A stretch of DNA of 11,502 nucleotides from Aquisalimonas sp. (GCA_007133445.1 SLMR01000140.1:1-11502), one strand, 5' to 3'; positions 1 through 6,503 are shown, counted from the first letter of the stretch. Notes: generated by a model from the letters alone, not told the origin. Made by a program: numbers and translations.

Positions 1-159
1 GTAATCGAGCGTTGCCGCTTCGCCGGTGGTGCCTACGGCAACGATGGCATCGGTGCCGTTCTCGACGTGGAAATCCACCAGCCGCTGAAGGGCGGTCTCG
101 TCCAGCGAGCCGTCCTCGTGCATGGGTGTCACCATCGCAACCATGCTGCCCCGGAACAT
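1..159 (-). CDS. dapA: 4-hydroxy-tetrahydrodipicolinate synthase, N-terminal part (cut by window edge)
   Basis: DapA condenses pyruvate with aspartate semialdehyde, the first committed step of lysine and diaminopimelate synthesis in the cytoplasm. Only the first 53 codons are inside the window. The protein begins [20 protein letters not shown], the usual start of the TIM-barrel family, and contains the pyruvate-pocket motif GTTGE at residues 43-47, with the threonine pair at 44-45 as in E. coli. The catalytic lysine and tyrosine lie beyond the edge. I chose the ATG at 159 because a GGGGG ribosome site (168-172) sits 8 nt upstream; an in-frame ATG at 165 is only 2 nt from it. The gene diverges from gcvR, as it does in E. 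coli. Family identity is secure; the rest of the gene cannot be checked here. Confidence 0.93.
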   Translation of the reverse strand, partial: MFRGSMVAMVTPMHEDGSLDETALQRLVDFHVENGTDAIVAVGTTGEAATLDY

Positions 160-189
160 CGTCATATCCCCCGCAAAAGTGGACTCCGC

Positions 190-218
190 ATAGTACTTCT
201 GCCCGCCCGGCCAAACAA
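190..218 (-). promoter_or_regulatory. Candidate sigma70 promoter of dapA
   Basis: On the minus strand TTGTTT (218-213) is followed after 17 nt by TACTAT (195-190). This would start transcription near 183, giving a leader of about 25 nt before the dapA ATG. The -35 matches the consensus at only three positions, so this is a moderate call based on spacing and location. Confidence 0.4.
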
Positions 219-239
219 GGGATCACCGGGCCCGACGGC

Positions 240-253
240 CCTTCCGCGGAAGG
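240..253. repeat. Perfect 14-bp palindrome between dapA and gcvR
   Basis: CCTTCCGCGGAAGG is a gapless perfect palindrome. It lies between the candidate divergent promoters of dapA and gcvR, where an operator for a dimeric regulator could sit. No regulator is assigned. In GC-rich DNA a palindrome of this length can occur by chance. Confidence 0.35.
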
Positions 254-295
254 CTCCGGACTGCCGGCAACGCTGCCGAGCCAAGGGCTGGGCCG

Positions 296-304
296 TGCTA
301 CACT
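296..304 (+). promoter_or_regulatory. Candidate extended -10 promoter of gcvR-bcp
   Basis: TGCTACACT reads as an extended -10 element (TG, one base, then TACACT). There is no good -35 at 16-18 nt upstream. Its position, about 85 nt before the gcvR start, fits. No better candidate was seen between 173 and 397. Confidence 0.3.
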
Positions 305-397
305 CCCTTGCGCCCGTTGTGTGGATGACAATGACGGGCGGGGACAGTTCCTCGGAACCAACCGGCCCACCCGGCAAACGCATCAAGGGGACACCGC

Positions 398-928
398 ATG
401 CAGAACTACCTCGTCATCACCGCCCTGGGTGAAGACCGCCCGGGCATTATCAACCGGCTCGCGGGGGCGATCGCGGAGGCAGGTTGCAATGTCATCGACA
501 GCCGCATGACCGTGCTTGGCGGTGAGTTCGCGGTAATGCAGATGGTCGGCGGCCGCTGGGACGCCCTGGCCCGCCTCGAGGACGCCCTGCCGGCGCTGGG
601 CGAGGAACTGAAGCTGCACGTGCACTGCAAGCGCACCCAGGAGCGCGAACACTCCAGCAACCTGCTGCCTTACAGTGTGGAGGTCGTGGCGATGGATCAC
701 CCGGGCATCGTCCACCAGCTCGCGCAGTTCTTCTCCGCCCGCGGGATCAACATCCGGGATCTGGGCACCACGCGCTACCCCGCCGCTCATACCGGTACGC
801 CGATGTTCGCGGTGAACATGCTGCTGGAGGTTCCGGGCGAGACCCAGATCGCCGTGCTGCGCGAGGAGTTCCTCGATTTCTGCGACCAGATGAACCTGGA
901 CGCCGTATTCGAACCGGTCAAGCATTGA
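398..928 (+). CDS. gcvR: GcvR-like glycine cleavage regulator with two ACT domains
   Basis: The 176-residue protein consists of two ACT domains, roughly residues 4-72 and 93-170. Each carries the ligand-loop signature seen in GcvR proteins: DRPGI at 13-17 and DHPGI at 100-104. GcvR of E. coli has no DNA-binding domain; it binds GcvA and blocks activation of the glycine cleavage operon when glycine is low. A similar protein-protein role is inferred here, although no gcvA or gcv gene is in the window. The ATG at 398 has AAGGGG 7 nt upstream. The gene lies 14 nt before bcp and diverges from dapA, the same order as in E. coli, which supports the call. A more general ACT-domain amino-acid sensor is the main alternative. 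Confidence 0.85.
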   Translation: MQNYLVITALGEDRPGIINRLAGAIAEAGCNVIDSRMTVLGGEFAVMQMVGGRWDALARLEDALPALGEELKLHVHCKRTQEREHSSNLLPYSVEVVAMDHPGIVHQLAQFFSARGINIRDLGTTRYPAAHTGTPMFAVNMLLEVPGETQIAVLREEFLDFCDQMNLDAVFEPVKH

Positions 929-942
929 GAGGAGGCTGTGAC

Positions 943-1419
943 ATGAGCAAGGTCGCCGTCGGTCAGCCGGTGCCGGATTTCTCGCTACCCGCCACCGGAG
1001 ACCAGGAACTGCGTCTCGCCGATTTCCGCGGCGACCATCTGGTGCTGTTCTTCTACCCCAAGGCCAGCACCCCGGGCTGCACCAAGGAGGGACTGGCGTT
1101 CGCCGACCTCTACCCGGCATTTCAGCAGGCCGGTTCGGAGATCCTCGGCATCTCGCGGGACGGCGTCAAAGCCCAGGAGAACTTCCGCGGCAAGCAGGCA
1201 TTCCCGTTCCATCTGCTGTCGGACAAGCGGGAAGAGATTTGCACCCTGTTCGGCGTACTCAAGGAAAAAACCATGTACGGCAGAACGTCGGTGGGGATCG
1301 AGCGCAGCACGTTCCTGATCGACGCCGACGGCGTGCTGCGCCAGGAGTGGCGCGGCGTGAAGGTGCCGGGACACGCCGAGGCCGTGCTGGCAGCCGTTCA
1401 GGACCTGCCGACCACGTAG
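943..1419 (+). CDS. bcp: Thioredoxin-dependent peroxiredoxin, Bcp/PrxQ type
   Basis: This 158-residue thiol peroxidase of the AhpC/TSA superfamily reduces hydrogen peroxide and organic hydroperoxides in the cytoplasm. The peroxidatic cysteine is C46 in the motif TPGCTKE, preceded by the typical FFYPKAS strand. The resolving cysteine found five residues later in E. coli Bcp is replaced by L51. The only other cysteine is C100 (motif EEICTLFGV), matching a conserved non-resolving cysteine of the family. The enzyme may therefore work as a 1-Cys form. An in-frame ATG at 925 exists, but the ATG at 943 is chosen because AGGAGG (930-935) lies 7 nt before it and homologues start here. It forms an operon with gcvR and converges with perM, the stop codons lying 10 nt apart. 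Confidence 0.93.
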   Translation: MSKVAVGQPVPDFSLPATGDQELRLADFRGDHLVLFFYPKASTPGCTKEGLAFADLYPAFQQAGSEILGISRDGVKAQENFRGKQAFPFHLLSDKREEICTLFGVLKEKTMYGRTSVGIERSTFLIDADGVLRQEWRGVKVPGHAEAVLAAVQDLPTT

Positions 1420-1429
1420 AGCGGCTGAC

Positions 1430-2557
1430 TCAGCGCTGCTCCAGCCCCCGCTGCTCGTCACTCCCCTCCAGGGCAGCGGGGTCGCCGCCTCCGCCGGGAT
1501 CATCCACCGCATCGGCATTCGGCCAGGCCTTCAGAATGGCCTGGATCACCGTCGCCAGCGGAATGGCAAAGAAGATACCCCAGAAGCCCCAGACACCACC
1601 GAAGAAAAGGATAGCGACGATGATGGCGACCGGGTGAAGGTTGACGACCTCGGAGAAGAGCAGCGGCACCAGGATGTTGCCATCCACCGCCTGAATGATG
1701 GCGTAGGCGATCATCACCCACGCGAACTCCGGTCCGAAGCCGAACTGGAAGTAGGCGATCAGCCCTACCGGGATGGTGACCACCGCGGCGCCGATGTACG
1801 GAATGATTACCGACAGCCCCACCGTCAGTGACAGCAACATGGCGAAGGAGAGCCCCAGCAGCGAGAAGGTGACGTAGGTTACGGCCCAGACGATCAGGAT
1901 CTCCACGAACTTGCCGCGCACGTAGTTGCCGATCTGCGCATCCACATCCCGCCACACGGTGGCCAGGAGATCCCGGTTCCGCGGCAGGTACTGGGTGACC
2001 CAGTTCACCAGGGCCTGCTTGTCCTTGAGGAAGAAGAACACCAGGAAGGGCAGCAGCACCAGGTAGACCAGCATGGTAATGACCACCACGACCGACTGGA
2101 ACGAGAACTGCGTCAGCAACCGTTGCCCCCAGTCAATGGCTTCCCGGCGGATGGCGAAAATCATGTCGGAGATCTGCTCTTCCGAGAACAGCTGGGGATA
2201 ATGCTGGGGTAACTGCATCATCAGTGACTGACTGGTACTGAGGATCTTCGGCAACTCGTCCACCAACTGGGTGGTCTGCGTCACCAGGATCGGGATCAGG
2301 GCAAAGAACACCAGCAACAGACCGGCGAAGAACAGCACGAACACCAGCACCACCGCGAACAGGCGCGGCACACCCCACTGCTCCATCTTGCGCACGATAC
2401 CTTCCAGCAGGTACGCCAGCACCAGGCTTGCCAGCACGGGTGCCAGGATGTCGGCAAGAAAGATGATCGCCGCGAGGCCCGCCAGCAGGACCACAGCGAG
2501 ACCAAGCACCTGGGGGTTGTCAAAGTGGCGACGGAACCAGTCGCGGATCAGCTGCAT
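1430..2557 (-). CDS. perM: PerM / AI-2E family transporter-like membrane protein
   Basis: The 375-residue protein has the hydrophobic pattern of the AI-2E transporter family (PF01594). Segments cluster at about residues 17-55, 66-92, 156-177, 217-272, 278-295 and 308-340, and a soluble loop covers about 95-150. Family-typical stretches include FFFLKDK near 175, DVDAQIGNYVRGK near 205, IIPYIGA near 251 and the C-terminal GGVWGFWGIFFAIPL. The last 30 residues form an acidic, glycine-rich tail. Members are inner-membrane proteins; TqsA exports AI-2, but the substrate of the PerM branch is not firmly known. I chose the ATG at 2557 because GGAG lies 6 nt before it; an upstream ATG at 2617 adds 20 non-homologous residues. 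In E. coli perM is likewise next to bepA. Confidence 0.88.
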   Translation of the reverse strand: MQLIRDWFRRHFDNPQVLGLAVVLLAGLAAIIFLADILAPVLASLVLAYLLEGIVRKMEQWGVPRLFAVVLVFVLFFAGLLLVFFALIPILVTQTTQLVDELPKILSTSQSLMMQLPQHYPQLFSEEQISDMIFAIRREAIDWGQRLLTQFSFQSVVVVITMLVYLVLLPFLVFFFLKDKQALVNWVTQYLPRNRDLLATVWRDVDAQIGNYVRGKFVEILIVWAVTYVTFSLLGLSFAMLLSLTVGLSVIIPYIGAAVVTIPVGLIAYFQFGFGPEFAWVMIAYAIIQAVDGNILVPLLFSEVVNLHPVAIIVAILFFGGVWGFWGIFFAIPLATVIQAILKAWPNADAVDDPGGGGDPAALEGSDEQRGLEQR

Positions 2558-2597
2558 GTACGACTCCGGATCGACCGGGGAGCGAGGAGACCCCGGC

Positions 2598-2603
2598 ATG
2601 ATA
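2598..2603 (-). promoter_or_regulatory. Candidate -10 element of perM
   Basis: TATCAT on the minus strand matches the -10 consensus at five of six positions. It would start transcription about 35-40 nt before the perM ATG. The hexamer 17 nt upstream (TTCCCG) is a poor -35, so the call rests on the -10 and its location. Confidence 0.3.
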
Positions 2604-2640
2604 GCGCGTGCGTGCAATCGCGGGAAACGTGGAACGGCCT

Positions 2641-2669
2641 TTGCCGGAGCTGGTCCAAGGGATCACAAT
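2641..2669 (+). promoter_or_regulatory. Candidate sigma70 promoter of bepA
   Basis: TTGCCG (2641-2646) is followed after 17 nt by CACAAT (2664-2669). Each matches the consensus at four of six positions. The start point would be near 2676, about 64 nt before the bepA GTG. It is the best plus-strand candidate in the perM-bepA divergent gap. Confidence 0.3.
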
Positions 2670-2739
2670 GGCGTGACAGACCGGGGGCAGCGTCCGGTGG
2701 CGCGCTTCCCGCAAGCCCGACGAGGATGTCCGACCGCCC

Positions 2740-4185
2740 GTGAAACGTCTGCTTTCCGCCCTACTTGTCGTACTGATCGGCACGCTCGGCTCCGGGGCCG
2801 TGACAACCGATGATCGCATGCGGCTGCCTGATCTGGGCGATCCGGCAAGCGAGACCCTGTCCGTGGCAGAGGAGCGCCTGCTGGGGCAGCAGTTGATCCG
2901 GGAAGTGCGCCTGCGGGTGCCGATGTCCGACGACCCGGAACTCCGCCATTACATCCAGGATCTCGGGCAGCGCCTGGCGGCCCGGGCCGACACGCCGGAC
3001 ATGGATTACAACTTCTTCGTCGTGGAGAGCCCGGCGATTAACGCCTTCGCCATGCCCGGCGGCCACATCGGCATCAACCGCGGACTGATCGAGCGCACGC
3101 GCTCGGAGAGCGAACTCGCGGGGGTCATGGCCCACGAGATTGCCCACGTGTCGCAGCGGCATATTGCGCGACGGCTGGATGATACCCGCGGGGGCGGACT
3201 GCAGACCCTGGGCATTGTGCTGGCCGCCATCCTCATGGGCACCCAGGACGCCGATCTGGGCAGTGCGGCCGCTATTGGCGGCATGGCGGGCTCCATCCAG
3301 GAGCAGCTGAACTACAGTCGCGCCCACGAGCGCGAGGCGGACAATATCGGCATTCGGATTCTGGCTGATGCCGGCCTCGACCCGGAGGGCATGCCACGCT
3401 TCTTCGAACGCCTGGCCGAAGCGCACCAGCACCAGCAGCGCCCGCCCGAGTATCTCAGCACACACCCGGTGACGGAGTCGCGGATTGCGGAATCCCGCGC
3501 CCGGGCCCGGGGCCTCGCCAACGGAACGCCGGAGGAGAGTGTGACCTTCGGGCTGCTTCGGGCCAAGCTGCTGGTCGCCCGCGCCGCCGACGCGGAAGCA
3601 GCCATCCGGCACTTTGAAGCAGAGCTGGAGGACGGCGACATCGGCGGCGAACGGGCAGTGGCCGCGCGTTTCGGTCTCGCGCTGGCACGGCTCGAGGACG
3701 AGCGCCCGGAGGAAGCCATCGAAGCCATCGAGGCATTGATCGAGGACGAGGGCGAGCATCCAAGCTACTTCATTGCCCTTGCCCGGGCGCAGCACGCCGC
3801 CGATCGCCCGGAGGCGGCCCTGGAGACCCTGACGCTCGGCCTGGAGCTGTTCCCGGGCCACTACCCCCTGAGTGTCTATACTGCCCGCCAGCAACTGCGC
3901 CTGGACAAGCCGATGGAAGCGCGGGAACTGGTGCGCAGACAGATCCAGCGCCACGGCGGGGACGGGGCGCTCCACCGCCTGCATGCGGAAGCGGCCAGCG
4001 CGGCCGGACTGGAGTACGAGAGCATGCTCGCCATGGGGGAACACTACTATTTCCAGGGCAATCTGCGGCTGGCACTGGACCAGCTGGACCGTGTTGCCAA
4101 CGCCGCGGAGGCCGAGGTACAGCAACGCTCCCGCGCCGTCTCGCGGCAAAGGGACATCCGCCGAGAGCTGGAAAGCCAGCGCTGA
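2740..4185 (+). CDS. bepA: BepA-like periplasmic M48 zinc metalloprotease with C-terminal repeat domain
   Basis: The 481-residue protein is close to E. coli BepA in length. Residues 1-20 form a Sec signal peptide (MKRLLSALLVVLIGTLGSGA). The M48 domain follows: the zinc motif HEIAH gives H132, E133 and H136, and HEREAD at 196-201 supplies E199 as third ligand and D201. H242 in THPVTESR corresponds to the histidine that caps the active site of BepA. Residues from about 265 on are alanine/glutamate-rich helical repeats consistent with TPRs, which in BepA bind LptD and the BAM complex. BepA matures or degrades outer-membrane LptD. The start is GTG at 2740, the only start giving a signal peptide. 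GAGG lies 14 nt upstream, which is long, and a five-codon ORF ends on the GTG. No terminator follows, so phaE may be co-transcribed. Confidence 0.9.
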   Translation: MKRLLSALLVVLIGTLGSGAVTTDDRMRLPDLGDPASETLSVAEERLLGQQLIREVRLRVPMSDDPELRHYIQDLGQRLAARADTPDMDYNFFVVESPAINAFAMPGGHIGINRGLIERTRSESELAGVMAHEIAHVSQRHIARRLDDTRGGGLQTLGIVLAAILMGTQDADLGSAAAIGGMAGSIQEQLNYSRAHEREADNIGIRILADAGLDPEGMPRFFERLAEAHQHQQRPPEYLSTHPVTESRIAESRARARGLANGTPEESVTFGLLRAKLLVARAADAEAAIRHFEAELEDGDIGGERAVAARFGLALARLEDERPEEAIEAIEALIEDEGEHPSYFIALARAQHAADRPEAALETLTLGLELFPGHYPLSVYTARQQLRLDKPMEARELVRRQIQRHGGDGALHRLHAEAASAAGLEYESMLAMGEHYYFQGNLRLALDQLDRVANAAEAEVQQRSRAVSRQRDIRRELESQR

Positions 4186-4188
4186 GCT

Positions 4189-4221
4189 TGCCGGGGAAGC
4201 GGGCGTCGAGCTGCCGGGGAA
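4189..4221 (+). repeat. Short direct repeat downstream of bepA
   Basis: TGCCGGGGAA occurs at 4189-4198 and again at 4212-4221, both preceded by GAGC(T). The two copies are offset by 23 nt, close to two helical turns. It could be a double binding site upstream of phaE or local slippage; nothing else supports a function. Confidence 0.35.
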
Positions 4222-4236
4222 AACTGTGGAATGCCT

Positions 4237-4253
4237 CGCGCCCGGAGGGCGCG
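4237..4253 (+). repeat. Hairpin between bepA and phaE, no T tract
   Basis: CGCGCCC (4237-4243) and GGGCGCG (4247-4253) form a perfect 7-bp stem with a GGA loop. No run of T follows, so it does not qualify as an intrinsic terminator. It could protect the bepA 3' end or modulate phaE in a shared transcript. Confidence 0.4.
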
Positions 4254-4281
4254 GTATGCGTTATGCTGCGGGCGTTTCGGG

Positions 4282-5034
4282 ATGACCAGCAAGGGCGCAA
4301 TGGCAGCGGACGACGGCAAGGGCAGCGGTGGCGGCGCTGGGTATCGGCAGTTGGTGGAGGCATGGACCGCCGGGCTGGCCCCCCTTGCCCGGGAGTTGCG
4401 CCGGACCGAGCCGGGTAGCGAGGCGCGGGAACAGCTCGCCGCAGATGCCGCCACGAGGCTGCAAGGCATGCTCCAGGGTGCCCATGGCTGGAGCCTGGCC
4501 GCGGCGTCGCCAGGCTTGAGCCGCCTGGCGGAGGCAAGCCTTCCGCTGCTCGCCGCGTGGCCCCGACTGCTGACCCGGTTGCACGCCCTGGACGCGGCTG
4601 TTGCGGAACTGGAGCAGGCGCGTTACACGGCAGCAACGGAGTTGAACCATATTCTGGCGGCGGCCGCGGGACACTGGCAACGCAACGTCGTGGGGGCGCC
4701 GTGCAAGGATATTGATGCCTGGTGGGTTGCGGAGCAGTGGGCAATAGCCACGGAGGCCGCCTGGGAGGAACGCCTCGCGGACGTGGAGCATGGTCAGGCG
4801 CTGAGGGAGCTGCAGGCGGCCCGGGAACAGCTCCAGGACGCCGCGCGAGTTGCACTGGACGCCATTGCCGAACCACTGGGGCTGCCCGGGCCGAGCACGG
4901 TCACGGAGCTGGAGGTGGCTGTGGATCGACTGGACCGGGCGCATGATCGTGACATCAATGCGCTCCAGGCAGAGGTCCAGGCGCTGCGCGGCGAACTCCA
5001 GGAGCTTCGCGGGAGGGGCGACGCTGGTGACTGA
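4282..5034 (+). CDS. phaE: PhaE-like subunit of class III PHA synthase
   Basis: PhaE is the non-catalytic partner of class III PhaC and is needed for full polymerase activity on the granule surface. This 250-residue protein is mostly alpha-helical and alanine/leucine-rich. The recognisable part is the C-terminus: ALDAIAEPLGLPGPSTVTEL at 191-210, then a heptad-like coiled coil to about 245. This fits the PhaE pattern of a GLP segment before a terminal coiled coil. W-rich stretches at 132 and 147-153 also resemble the family. Known PhaE proteins are often near 350 residues, so this one is short. The call leans strongly on the 8-nt overlap with phaC. Start choice is uncertain: ATG 4282 has no clear ribosome site, while ATG 4300 (244 residues) has AAGGG 4 nt upstream. 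Confidence 0.7.
   Translation: MTSKGAMAADDGKGSGGGAGYRQLVEAWTAGLAPLARELRRTEPGSEAREQLAADAATRLQGMLQGAHGWSLAAASPGLSRLAEASLPLLAAWPRLLTRLHALDAAVAELEQARYTAATELNHILAAAAGHWQRNVVGAPCKDIDAWWVAEQWAIATEAAWEERLADVEHGQALRELQAAREQLQDAARVALDAIAEPLGLPGPSTVTELEVAVDRLDRAHDRDINALQAEVQALRGELQELRGRGDAGD
5011..5018 (+). promoter_or_regulatory. Ribosome binding site that fixes the phaC GTG start
   Basis: GGGAGGGG lies inside the end of phaE, 8 nt before the GTG at 5027. No in-frame ATG nearby has a comparable site. The start overlaps the phaE stop, so translational coupling is likely. Confidence 0.65.
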
Positions 5035-6019
5035 GGCGGGACGCCCCGACCCATCGGCTGATACGAGACTGGACGCTGCCTGTGCGCCGCGGGAAGAGGT
5101 TGCGGGCCGCTCACCCTGGCGGCTGTACCGCTATAGCGACGGGTGTCCTGACGGCCCGCCCATCGTGATCGTCTACTCGCTGATCAATCGCCCGACGCTG
5201 CTGGACCTGGATCCGGGTCACAGCCTGGTCCGCCGGCTGATCGAACAGGGCCGGGACGTTTATCTGCTGGCCTGGGACGACCCCGCACCCTGGCAGCGCC
5301 TGCTTGGCCTGGACGATTACGCCCTCCGCTTTCCACGCCAGGCGCTGACGGCACTGAACGCCTATCGGGGGGATGTCCCCGTGGACATGCTGGGCGTCTG
5401 CCAGGGTGGATTCCTGGCGTTGTGCCACGCCATCGCCCGGCCGGCGGCAATCCGCCGCCTGGTTCTGATGGCAACCCCGGTGGACACCAGCCGCGGTGAC
5501 CATCGCCTGGGGCGGTTGCTACGTATGGCGTACGACACGCAGCCGCAACGCAATGTTCCCGGGGAGACACTCTCGGCGGTGTTCGCGAGCCTCCGGCTGA
5601 CCGACCTGCTGGTACGCCGCTACCGGCGTGGTGGCGGCGAGCCCGCAGACGCGGTGGCACAACGGCGGTTCCGGCGCATGGAGGAATGGATGTACGACTG
5701 CCCGGACCAGCCGGCACGCCTGGTGCGCGAGATGGTGACCTGGCATTACCTGGAGAACCGCCTGGCCAACGGCCGGCTGGAGCTCGACGGCACGCCGATC
5801 CGCCCCGGCGAGCTGCAGGTCCCCGTACTCAATGTTGCGGCCAGACACGACCACCTGGTTCCTCCGGAGTCCGCCCTTGCGCTCTCCGGGCTGTTGCCAG
5901 CCGGACAAGTCACCAGCCGACTGGAGCCCGGAGGTCACCTGGGCCTGTTCGTCAGTCGGCGGGCACAGCGCGACCTGATGCCGGCCCTGGGAGAGTGGCT
6001 GGATACAGCACCCGAGTAG
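5027..6019 (+). CDS. phaC: Class III poly(3-hydroxyalkanoate) synthase, catalytic subunit
   Basis: PhaC joins (R)-3-hydroxyacyl-CoA units into PHA with release of CoA. This 330-residue alpha/beta-hydrolase has the lipase-like box GVCQGG at 123-128 with nucleophile C125. The catalytic aspartate is D275 (RHDHLVP) and the general base H304 (PGGHLGLFVS). The Asp-His spacing of 29 equals that of the Allochromatium enzyme as I recall it (D302, H331). Other class III stretches are IVYSLINRP at 48-56, DVYLLAWDDP at 77-86, ATPVD and RMEEWMYDCPDQP. The start is GTG 5027, set by its ribosome site. This leaves about 33 residues before the conserved LYRY, some 20 fewer than in the Allochromatium protein, so the N-terminal helix is shortened. 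The gene overlaps phaE by 8 nt, which suggests equimolar production of a PhaEC complex. Confidence 0.9.
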   Translation: MTEAGRPDPSADTRLDAACAPREEVAGRSPWRLYRYSDGCPDGPPIVIVYSLINRPTLLDLDPGHSLVRRLIEQGRDVYLLAWDDPAPWQRLLGLDDYALRFPRQALTALNAYRGDVPVDMLGVCQGGFLALCHAIARPAAIRRLVLMATPVDTSRGDHRLGRLLRMAYDTQPQRNVPGETLSAVFASLRLTDLLVRRYRRGGGEPADAVAQRRFRRMEEWMYDCPDQPARLVREMVTWHYLENRLANGRLELDGTPIRPGELQVPVLNVAARHDHLVPPESALALSGLLPAGQVTSRLEPGGHLGLFVSRRAQRDLMPALGEWLDTAPE

Positions 6020-6106
6020 TCCGGAGGCTGCCCCGGGAGACAGCGAACACCAGCAGCTCATTTGTGCCCCCCGGGACAGACTGTTGCGACGCACCAACAA
6101 AGATAC

Positions 6107-6134
6107 TTGCCAAGCGTCGCATGATGACTACAAT
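6107..6134 (+). promoter_or_regulatory. Candidate plus-strand sigma70 promoter after phaC
   Basis: TTGCCA (6107-6112) and TACAAT (6129-6134), 16 nt apart, each match the consensus at five of six positions. Transcription would start near 6141 and run through element A to the plus-strand terminator at 6354-6380. The product would be an RNA of about 240 nt antisense to element A. Confidence 0.45.
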
Positions 6135-6175
6135 GCGTGGCTATACCGTGCTGTCGCACTCGTGGGACACCGGGC

Positions 6176-6203
6176 AAAAAAAAGCCCCCTCGGGAGAGGG
6201 GGC
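6176..6203 (-). terminator. Strong intrinsic terminator of element A (minus strand)
   Basis: Read on the minus strand, GCCCCCTC and GAGGGGGC form a perfect 8-bp stem with loop TCCC, followed directly by eight T (6183-6176). This is a textbook rho-independent terminator. Confidence 0.9.
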
Positions 6204-6353
6204 ATAAAGGGCGACTTGGGAGTCGCCTGGAGGAGAAGCGGTCCCGGTCATCGTGACCGGGGTATCCATGCGGTTTAAGCGCTCCGGTCTCGCTGGTGAG
6301 ACCTGACAACCACAAAGCCAAAATCTGTCAGAACAAGAAGAGCGCAACTGACC

Positions 6354-6380
6354 GGGAGCCACTGCGCTCCCTGTTTTTTT
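6354..6380 (+). terminator. Intrinsic terminator, plus strand
   Basis: GGGAGC (6354-6359), loop CACTGC and GCTCCC (6366-6371) form a 6-bp GC-rich stem, followed by TG and seven T (6374-6380). It would end phaEC transcription, or a transcript from the promoter at 6107, and it overlaps the 5' end of the predicted minus-strand RNA A. Confidence 0.75.
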
Positions 6381-6404
6381 GCCCTCTCGATGTTGCTGTG
6401 CAGC

Positions 6405-6433
6405 ATTTTATCCAAGACTAACCTGTCTGTCAA
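6405..6433 (-). promoter_or_regulatory. Near-consensus sigma70 promoter of small RNA A
   Basis: On the minus strand a perfect TTGACA (6433-6428) is followed after exactly 17 nt by TAAAAT (6410-6405), which matches the -10 at five of six positions. It is one of the best promoters in the window and has no protein gene downstream, only element A. Confidence 0.72.
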
Positions 6434-6442
6434 CACTCCCCT

Positions 6443-6503
6443 GAGAATTTTCTCGGAAGCTTACTTAGTAGTAAGAAAAACCAATCTGTCTACGCCGAGA
6501 CAG
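6443..6503. repeat. Cluster of three inverted repeats upstream of the RNA A promoter
   Basis: Three separate dyads lie in an AT-richer stretch: GAGAA/TTCTC with a 2-nt centre (6443-6454), CTTACT/AGTAAG with TAGT between (6460-6475), and CTGTCT/AGACAG with a 6-nt centre (6486-6503). None is followed by a T tract on the minus strand. Their position 10-70 nt upstream of the -35 suggests protein-binding sites rather than terminators. Confidence 0.5.

Larger units (their letters stand above)
6176..6398 (-). ncRNA. Predicted small RNA A (sibling of the RNA at 6560-6725)
   Basis: A minus-strand promoter (6433-6405) predicts a start near 6398, and a strong terminator ends the transcript at 6176, giving about 223 nt. 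The part shared with element B is roughly 6176-6327. Minus-strand hairpins in order: GGGAGC/GCTCCC (6371-6354, absent from B), GGTCTC/GAGACC (6303-6286), an 8-bp stem CCCGGTCA/TGACCGGG (6261-6243), GGCGACT/AGTCGCC (6227-6210) and the terminator. Between the last two internal stems lies CTTCTCCTCCA (6238-6228), unpaired and complementary to Shine-Dalgarno sequences. No start codon with a ribosome site opens an ORF that closes before the terminator. I do not recognise a named RNA family. Strand and existence are inferred from the promoter, terminator and conservation between the two copies. Confidence 0.65.

Noticed and set aside
2761..4149. Long open frame (462 codons) on the strand opposite bepA
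   Set aside because: It runs antisense to a gene with clear M48 motifs, has no recognisable domain, and is what high third-position GC produces.
4237..4253. Intrinsic terminator of bepA
   Set aside because: The stem is good but is followed by GTATGCG, with no T tract.
6141..6362. Minus-strand ORF through element A (MDTPVT... frame)
   Set aside because: It reads through the terminator hairpin and T tract before stopping, and the equivalent frame in element B stops after six codons, so coding is not conserved.
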